The position numbers and the translations under genes are program-made. The notes under the pieces were generated by a model. The model was not told the DNA's origin. It ran no database searches and was given only the letters and a program-made list of their open reading frames with translations. Positions 1-4,009 of a stretch of 5,235 nucleotides of DNA are shown here, one piece after another (the stretch's first letter is position 1; each line of letters begins with the position of its first letter). Source of the DNA: an uncultured Prevotella sp. (lineage in GTDB: Bacteria > Bacteroidota > Bacteroidia > Bacteroidales > Bacteroidaceae); assembly GCA_900769055.1 (NCBI GenBank), contig CAAGFF010000134.1, positions 1-5,235 on the forward strand. The letters run 5' to 3'.

Positions 1-178
1 GTGGATGTTGCTGGTGGTCAAGGTTGCGAGGCGCGCCCTGAACCACAATCTATTTGAAGCGAAATTTGAATATATAACATGTATCTGTTATTTCCCTTTT
101 TGCTCGGTGAAAGGTTCCTGTGGTGAAGAGAGTAGTTACCGTGACATAACTAAGCCACCTATACGTTTACCGCTACAA
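1..178. other. Leading stretch with no supported gene
   Basis: I see no convincing gene here. Reading from base 1 in frame 1 gives 18 codons ending in TGA at 55-57, which could be the C-terminal tail of a gene cut off by the window edge. The richer GC content of roughly the first 45 bases fits coding DNA, but the fragment is too short to recognise. A longer open frame from base 5 to 214 runs through AT-rich non-coding-looking sequence and into the palindromic repeats, so I do not accept it. Two weak inverted repeats with 6-base arms occur (ATAACA 74-79 with TGTTAT 86-91; TAGTTA 133-138 with TAACTA 147-152). Neither looks like a proper terminator. Confidence 0.4.
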
Positions 179-204
179 CAGAAAAATGCGTATTTACGCA
201 AAAA
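179..204. repeat. Direct repeat copy 1 with perfect palindrome (putative operator)
   Basis: This 26-base block recurs exactly at 242-267. Its core TGCGTATTTACGCA (187-200) is a perfect inverted repeat with 6-base arms around TT, flanked by A runs on both sides. It ends just before the predicted -33 element of the ATPase promoter. A dimeric DNA-binding protein could bind here; that role is inferred. Confidence 0.75.
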
Positions 205-208
205 AATG

Positions 209-238
209 TTGTAAATTCAATCAGATTTTGTATATTTG
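209..238 (+). promoter_or_regulatory. Bacteroidota-type promoter of the ATPase gene
   Basis: TTG at 209-211 (within TGTTG) and TATATTTG at 231-238 are 19 bases apart. This fits the published Bacteroidota consensus of TTTG or TTG at -33 and TAnnTTTG at -7. Transcription would start near 243-246, giving a leader of roughly 55-58 bases. The promoter sits exactly between the two palindromic repeats. Confidence 0.7.
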
Positions 239-241
239 CAG

Positions 242-267
242 CAGAAAAATGCGTATTTACGCAAAAA
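242..267. repeat. Direct repeat copy 2 with perfect palindrome (putative operator)
   Basis: This is the second exact copy of the 26-base block, with the palindromic core at 250-263. It begins just downstream of the predicted -7 element, so it should overlap the transcription start of the ATPase gene. A protein bound here would block initiation. In RNA the core could fold into a 5-bp hairpin with a 4-base loop at the very 5' end of the message. The centre-to-centre distance to copy 1 is 63 bases. Confidence 0.75.
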
Positions 268-287
268 TCTAATGTAAAACTCATAAT

Positions 288-295
288 AGAAGGAG
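288..295 (+). promoter_or_regulatory. Ribosome binding site of the ATPase gene
   Basis: AGAAGGAG lies five bases before the ATG at 301. It is a strong Shine-Dalgarno match, unlike the other three genes here, whose starts lack one. It supports 301 as the true start. Confidence 0.75.
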
Positions 296-300
296 CATCC

Positions 301-1542
301 ATGATTATAGAACGTAAGAAATACATAGACCAACTGCTTAACAGCAGGCACAACAGACTGGTGAAAATCATTACCGGAATAAGGCGTTGCGGCAAGTCAT
401 TCCTGCTATTCAACCTCTTCAAATGTCATCTTGAAGCCGAAGGCATAGACAAAGACCATATCATAGAAATGGCTTTCGACGACTTCGGAAACAGGCAATA
501 CCGCAACCCGGAAACATTTTACCAATATGTGAAAAGCAGGATAAAGGACGGAAGGATGTACTACATACTGTTGGACGAAGTTCAGATGCTTGACGAGTTC
601 GAGGATGTACTGAACGGTCTGCTGCATATTGAAAACGCAGATGTTTACGTAACAGGCAGCAACGCTAAGTTCCTGTCTAAAGACATCATAACCGAATTCA
701 GAGGCAGAGGTTACCAGATACATGTACACCCTCTCAGTTTTGCGGAATTCATGTCTGCCTATTCCGGCAACATCGAAAACGGATGGACAGAGTACCTCCA
801 GTACGGAGGACTGCCACCGGTAGTATTGCAGCCATCAGAGGAAGACAAGATAAGACTCCTGAAAGACCTTTGGAAAGAGACTTACCTGATAGACATTCTG
901 AACAGAAACCGCATAAAGAACCATGCTGAATTGGAGGAGATGCTGTGCATGTTGGCATCTGGCATCGGTGGACTGGTCAACCCTCAAAAGCTGTCAAATA
1001 CCTTCAAGACCAACAAGAACGTGTCTATCGGACCAGCCACCTTGAAATCGTACATCGATTTCTGTTCCGACGCATTCATTGTAGAGGAAGCAAACAGATA
1101 TGACGTAAAGGGCAGAAAATATATCGGCACGCCCATGAAATACTATTTCTCCGACCTTGGACTGCGCAACGCCTTGCTAAACTTCCGACAGGTTGAGCAG
1201 ACGCATCTTATGGAGAACGCCATATACAACGAACTTAGAAGACAGGGATTTAATGTAGATGTAGGCGTTGTCGTTGTCAATGGAAAAGACGAGAACGGTG
1301 CAAGCTACCGAAAACAATTGGAGGTTGATTTCGTTTGCAACAAAGGAAGCCGCCGATGCTACATACAATCAGCCCTATCCTTGCCTACAGCAGAAAAGAT
1401 GGAACAGGAAACTAACTCGCTTCGCAGGATAGATGACGGCTTCGAGAGAATTGTTGTCGTAGGCAGCAACATTATCAGCAACCACGACAACAACGGCATA
1501 CTCTTCAAAAGCATCTATGACTTTATGACGAAAGAACTATAG
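301..1542 (+). CDS. AAA_14/DUF4143 family ATPase
   Basis: This 413-residue protein has the two-part layout of the AAA_14 plus DUF4143 family common in Bacteroidales. The N-terminal ATPase domain carries Walker A GIRRCGKS (26-33), Walker B ending in LLDEVQ (90-95), a sensor-like TGSN (118-121) and an RGRG loop (134-137) that may hold an arginine finger. PLSFAEF (144-150) and YGGLPPVV (168-175) are typical of the family. The C-terminal part ends in a PD-(D/E)XK-like element: EVDF (341-344, Asp343), followed by YIQSA (354-358), where the usual E-x-K is replaced by Q-S-A, so nuclease activity is doubtful. No membrane segment or signal peptide is seen. The start is set by a good ribosome binding site. 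The gene stands alone under its own promoter, flanked by paired palindromes. Sixteen of its 26 arginines use AGA/AGG, against 2 of 12 in ychF, which hints at acquisition. The biological role of these ATPases is not established; I assign none. Confidence 0.9.
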   Translation: MIIERKKYIDQLLNSRHNRLVKIITGIRRCGKSFLLFNLFKCHLEAEGIDKDHIIEMAFDDFGNRQYRNPETFYQYVKSRIKDGRMYYILLDEVQMLDEFEDVLNGLLHIENADVYVTGSNAKFLSKDIITEFRGRGYQIHVHPLSFAEFMSAYSGNIENGWTEYLQYGGLPPVVLQPSEEDKIRLLKDLWKETYLIDILNRNRIKNHAELEEMLCMLASGIGGLVNPQKLSNTFKTNKNVSIGPATLKSYIDFCSDAFIVEEANRYDVKGRKYIGTPMKYYFSDLGLRNALLNFRQVEQTHLMENAIYNELRRQGFNVDVGVVVVNGKDENGASYRKQLEVDFVCNKGSRRCYIQSALSLPTAEKMEQETNSLRRIDDGFERIVVVGSNIISNHDNNGILFKSIYDFMTKEL

Positions 1543-1561
1543 TACATTTAGGCTACACTCA

Positions 1562-1607
1562 GGAATAGGCAAAAACAAAATTAATTCTTTTGTTTTTTGC
1601 CTATTCC
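1562..1607 (+). terminator. Possible terminator-like hairpin after the ATPase gene
   Basis: The unit 1 hairpin begins 20 bases after the ATPase stop and is the only strong structure available to end its transcript. It is a poor classical terminator: a GC-poor stem with T runs inside the 3' arm rather than after it. Termination is therefore only a possibility. Confidence 0.25.
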
Positions 1608-1627
1608 ATTCGTTTGCACTAACCTTG
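1596..1627 (+). promoter_or_regulatory. Putative ychF promoter P1 (unit 1)
   Basis: TTTG at 1596-1599 and TAACCTTG at 1620-1627 are 20 bases apart. The -7 element differs from TAnnTTTG at one base. The -33 TTTG lies inside the 3' arm of the unit 1 hairpin. Confidence 0.5.
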
Positions 1628-1633
1628 CATAAC

Positions 1634-1710
1634 TTAGGCTGCACTCAGGAATACAAAGAAAAAGAGGTTTTTCTTTGTTATTCCATTCGTTTGCACTAAC
1701 CTTGCATAAG
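1634..1710 (+). repeat. Promoter-hairpin repeat unit 2
   Basis: This second tandem unit has the left flank TTAGGCTGCACTC (1634-1646), an inverted repeat with arms 1648-1663 and 1668-1684 (16 pairs, one bulged T, loop GAGG) and the same right flank as unit 1. Beyond the outermost six base pairs its stem sequence differs from that of unit 1, yet it still pairs. Confidence 0.85.
1674..1704 (+). promoter_or_regulatory. Putative ychF promoter P2 (unit 2)
   Basis: TTTG at 1674-1677 and TAACCTTG at 1697-1704 are 19 bases apart. As in unit 1 the -33 element lies in the 3' arm of the hairpin and the -7 element has one departure from consensus. Confidence 0.5.
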
Positions 1711-1790
1711 TTAGGCTGCACTCGGATATGCCAAAACAAAAAATGCCTTTTTTGTTTTGACATATCACTCGTTTGCACTAACTTTGCACC
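1711..1790 (+). repeat. Promoter-hairpin repeat unit 3
   Basis: This third tandem unit has a left flank identical to that of unit 2 (1711-1723), then arms 1725-1743 and 1748-1766 (18 of 19 pairs, C1731 opposite A1760 mismatched, loop TGCC). The right flank differs slightly and contains TTTGCAC twice, 11 bases apart (1772-1778 and 1783-1789). The stem sequence is unlike those of units 1 and 2. Confidence 0.85.
1756..1786 (+). promoter_or_regulatory. Putative main ychF promoter P3 (unit 3)
   Basis: TTTG at 1756-1759 and TAACTTTG at 1779-1786 are 19 bases apart, a perfect match to the Bacteroidota consensus. Transcription would start near 1791-1794, leaving a leader of about 35 bases before the ATG at 1827. 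Of the three repeated promoters this is the best match and the closest to ychF. Confidence 0.75.
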
Positions 1791-1826
1791 ACGTTATAAC
1801 AAAAACAGAAAAAACTATATAAAGAC

Positions 1827-2933
1827 ATGTCATTAAAATGTGGTATCGTGGGACTGCCTAACGTGGGCAAGTCTACACTTTTCAACTGCCTGTCGAGCGC
1901 AAAGGCCCAGGCAGCCAATTTCCCTTTCTGCACAATAGAGCCAAACCTTGGTGTGATAACAGTTCCCGACGAGCGTCTGACCAAGCTCGCCGAGATTGTT
2001 CATCCTGGAAGAATAGTTCCTGCAACCTGCGAGATTGTTGATATCGCAGGCCTTGTCAAAGGTGCATCTAAAGGCGAGGGACTGGGCAACAAGTTCCTTG
2101 GCAACATCCGCGAGTGCGACGCCATCATACATGTTGTCCGTTGCTTTGAGGACGACAACATCGTACGCGAGGGAGGTGCTCCCGTAGACCCACTTGAGGA
2201 CAAGAGCATCATCGACACCGAGCTTCAGCTGAAAGACCTTGAGACCGTGGAGGCACAGTTGGCCAAGAATCAGAAGATTGCTGCCATTGGCAACAACAAG
2301 GATGCCAAGGTGCTGGTTGCGGTACTGGAGGCTTACAAGGAAGTCCTTGAGCAAGGCAAGAACGCACGTTCTGTAACCTTCGAGAGCAAAGAAGAGCAGC
2401 AGGCGGCCCACGACCTGTTCCTCCTAACTACCAAGCCTGTACTGTATGTCGCCAACGTCGACGAGGCAAGCGCCAAGACGGGCAACGACTTCTCACGCAA
2501 GGTGGAGGCAATAGCAGCCGAAGAGGGTGCAGAGTGTATGGTTATTGCCGCCAAGACCGAAGAGGACATTGCCTCGCTTGAGACTTACGAGGACAAGCAG
2601 ATGTTCCTGGAGGAGCTGGGGCTCGAGGAGAGCGGCGTGAACCGCCTAATCAAGAAGGCATACGCCCTGCTGAACCTTGAGACTTTCATCACGGCTGGCG
2701 AGATGGAGGTGAAGGCCTGGACATACCACAAGGGATGGAAGGCTCCGCAATGCGCAGGAGTAATACATACCGACTTCGAGAAAGGCTTCATCCGCGCAGA
2801 GGTCATCAAGTACGACGACTACATACGATACGGCTCAGAGGCTGCCGTCCGTGAGGCAGGTAAGCTCGGCATAGAGGGCAAGGAGTATGTTGTTCAGGAC
2901 GGCGACATTATGCATTTCAGGTTCAATGTCTGA
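1827..2933 (+). CDS. ychF: Ribosome-binding ATPase YchF (OLA1 family)
   Basis: This is a complete 368-residue protein, close to the 363 residues of E. coli YchF. YchF/OLA1 proteins are Obg-related P-loop NTPases that bind ribosomes, prefer ATP over GTP and have been linked to stress responses. The G1 motif GLPNVGKS is at 9-16, the G3 region DIAGLVKGASKGEG begins at 72, and the G4 position reads NVDE (210-213) instead of NKxD, the change associated with ATP preference. The C-terminal TGS-like domain runs from about 283 to the end and closes with the family's DGDIMHFRFNV. One oddity is Arg114 where E. coli has the histidine reported as important for hydrolysis, followed by a loop one residue longer (EGGAPVDP). 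The ATG is preceded by an A-rich leader without a Shine-Dalgarno sequence, usual in this phylum. Three tandem promoter units precede it, and lgt follows 53 bases after its stop. Confidence 0.97.
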   Translation: MSLKCGIVGLPNVGKSTLFNCLSSAKAQAANFPFCTIEPNLGVITVPDERLTKLAEIVHPGRIVPATCEIVDIAGLVKGASKGEGLGNKFLGNIRECDAIIHVVRCFEDDNIVREGGAPVDPLEDKSIIDTELQLKDLETVEAQLAKNQKIAAIGNNKDAKVLVAVLEAYKEVLEQGKNARSVTFESKEEQQAAHDLFLLTTKPVLYVANVDEASAKTGNDFSRKVEAIAAEEGAECMVIAAKTEEDIASLETYEDKQMFLEELGLEESGVNRLIKKAYALLNLETFITAGEMEVKAWTYHKGWKAPQCAGVIHTDFEKGFIRAEVIKYDDYIRYGSEAAVREAGKLGIEGKEYVVQDGDIMHFRFNV

Positions 2934-2939
2934 TGAAAG

Positions 2940-2967
2940 TTTAATGTTGAATGTTGAGAGTTTAATG
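2940..2967 (+). repeat. Degenerate heptamer tandem repeat between ychF and lgt
   Basis: Four consecutive 7-base units read TTTAATG (2940-2946), TTGAATG (2947-2953), TTGAGAG (2954-2960) and TTTAATG (2961-2967). They fill much of the 53-base gap before the lgt ATG. I see no promoter or terminator in the gap, which supports co-transcription of lgt with ychF. Confidence 0.6.
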
Positions 2968-2986
2968 TTTGTTATCCGCTAACTAC

Positions 2987-3835
2987 ATGGATCTACTATC
3001 ATACATATTCTGGAACCCAGACGATACCCTGCTGCGCATAGGCAGCTTCGGCATAAGGTATTACTCCCTATGCTGGCTGGCCGGTCTTGCCGGAGCCTAT
3101 TTCATGGTCAAATGGCTGTATCGTGACCAGCAGATTAAGGAGTCGCTCTTCGAGCCGCTGTTCCTCTACTGCTTCATAAGCATCCTCATAGGTGCCCGTC
3201 TTGGCCATTGCCTGTTCTACGACCCAGCCCATTACCTCTCGTCATGGGACCACTTCGTGGAAATGCTCATTCCCATGCGCCACATGGCCGACGGCTCTTG
3301 GAAGTTCACGGGATATGAGGGACTGGCAAGCCATGGTGGAACCATCGGTCTTATTATCGGCCTGTGGCTATACTGCCGCAACATGAAGATGAACATCTGG
3401 ACCGTCCTTGACAACATAGCCATCGCAACCCCCATCACGGCCTGCTTCATACGCCTTGGCAACCTCATGAACTCCGAGATTATCGGCAAGGTGACAGATG
3501 TGCCATGGGCTTTCATCTTCACAAAGGTTGACCAATATCCGCGCCATCCTGGCCAGCTCTACGAGGCTATAGCCTACGCCCTGTTCTTCTTCGTGGGCTG
3601 GGCCATCTACAAGAGAGCGAAGACACGCGTTGGCACAGGCTTCTTCTTTGGACTTTGCCTGACTCTTATTTTTACCTTCCGTTTCTTTGTGGAGTTCACA
3701 AAGGACATACAGGTAGACTTCGAGGCCGGAATGCCTCTCGACATGGGACAGCTGCTCAGCATACCCTTCATCATACTCGGAATAGCGTGCATGAAAGGTG
3801 GAAAATGGATGAGCAAGCTGGGAGCAAGGCTATAA
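2987..3835 (+). CDS. lgt: Prolipoprotein diacylglyceryl transferase
   Basis: This 282-residue, multi-pass inner-membrane enzyme transfers diacylglycerol from phosphatidylglycerol to the lipobox cysteine of prolipoproteins, the first step of lipoprotein maturation. Family landmarks are all present: RYYS near the N-terminus (24-27), ASHGG (114-118, the His matching E. coli His103), the signature RLGNLMNSEIIG (156-167, matching Arg143, Asn146 and Gly154), PRHPGQLYEA (185-194), FRFFVEF (231-237, Arg232 matching Arg239) and MGQLLSIP (253-260). Hydrophobic segments spread along the chain fit the usual seven-helix fold. I chose the ATG at 2987; an in-frame TTG at 2969 would add six residues, but it lies at the edge of the heptamer repeats and has no ribosome binding site. 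The ATG also lacks one, as is common in this phylum. Probably the second gene of an operon with ychF. Residue matches to E. coli are from memory. Confidence 0.96.
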   Translation: MDLLSYIFWNPDDTLLRIGSFGIRYYSLCWLAGLAGAYFMVKWLYRDQQIKESLFEPLFLYCFISILIGARLGHCLFYDPAHYLSSWDHFVEMLIPMRHMADGSWKFTGYEGLASHGGTIGLIIGLWLYCRNMKMNIWTVLDNIAIATPITACFIRLGNLMNSEIIGKVTDVPWAFIFTKVDQYPRHPGQLYEAIAYALFFFVGWAIYKRAKTRVGTGFFFGLCLTLIFTFRFFVEFTKDIQVDFEAGMPLDMGQLLSIPFIILGIACMKGGKWMSKLGARL

Positions 3836-3870
3836 CAAATCAAAAAACAAGGTAGATTATCAAAAATTAA

Positions 3871-3916
3871 TGGCAAAAGTAATTGGATTATTCAAATAAT
3901 TCAACTACTTTTGCCA
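3871..3916. repeat. Long imperfect palindrome downstream of lgt
   Basis: Two 22-base arms (3871-3892 and 3895-3916) pair with one A-C mismatch and one G-T pair around a two-base centre. The outer 11 pairs (TGGCAAAAGTA with TACTTTTGCCA) are perfect. A further 9-base inverted repeat encloses it: TTATCAAAA at 3857-3865 and TTTTGATAA at 3932-3940. It has no trailing T run, so a terminator is possible but not well supported. The 3' arm contains the -7 element of the promoter for the next gene, so a regulatory site is at least as likely. Confidence 0.75.
3883..3913 (+). promoter_or_regulatory. Putative promoter of the secreted-protein gene
   Basis: TTG at 3883-3885 and TACTTTTG at 3906-3913 are 20 bases apart, matching the Bacteroidota pattern with a perfect TAnnTTTG. 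Both elements lie inside the palindrome 3871-3916. Transcription would start near 3918-3921, giving a leader of about 90 bases, long for a simple gene, with part of the enclosing repeat (TTTTGATAA) in it. Confidence 0.55.
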
Positions 3917-4009
3917 ACAGATATGTATCTCTTTTGATAAACAACTATTAAATTAAATCAAAGATTACAAGCTGTCACACAGACCAACTATCACAAAACC
4001 TAAATACTT

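Larger units (their letters stand above)
1548..1633 (+). repeat. Promoter-hairpin repeat unit 1
   Basis: This is the first of three tandem units, starting five bases after the ATPase stop codon. The left flank TTAGGCTACACTC (1548-1560) is followed by an inverted repeat with arms 1562-1580 and 1588-1607 (19 pairs, one bulged T, 7-base loop), then the conserved right flank through 1632. A 31-base run including the end of the stem (1602-1632) is identical to 1679-1709 in unit 2. Confidence 0.85.

Noticed and set aside
179..267. A CRISPR-like pair (26-base repeat, 37-base spacer)
   Set aside because: Only two copies exist, the spacer is a promoter, and no cas gene is present. The regulatory reading explains it better.
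186..272. A 28-codon open frame (starting MRIYAK and ending MRIYAKI) spanning both palindromic repeats, and the 7-codon version from 249
   Set aside because: The repeat spacing is a multiple of three, so both copies share a frame by arithmetic. The predicted transcription start near 243-246 would exclude the longer form, and the short one has no room for a ribosome binding site.
159..422. A minus-strand frame of 87 codons containing FCVNTHFS twice
   Set aside because: The repeated peptide is only the reverse translation of the DNA palindromes, and the frame overlaps the start of the well-supported ATPase gene.
1543..1826. A riboswitch or structured RNA in the ATPase-ychF gap
   Set aside because: The structure resolves fully into three repeated promoter-hairpin units. 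I see no conserved riboswitch core, and the last predicted start leaves only about 35 bases of leader.
1833..2411. A long minus-strand frame (192 codons) opposite ychF
   Set aside because: It lies wholly against a conserved, unmistakable ychF reading frame and has no recognisable motif or start signals. Long antisense frames are common opposite such codon use.
2969..2986. An earlier TTG start for lgt adding six residues
   Set aside because: There is no ribosome binding site, it overlaps the edge of the heptamer repeats, and the added residues (LSANY) are unlike the usual Lgt N-terminus, whereas the ATG at 2987 begins the recognisable protein.
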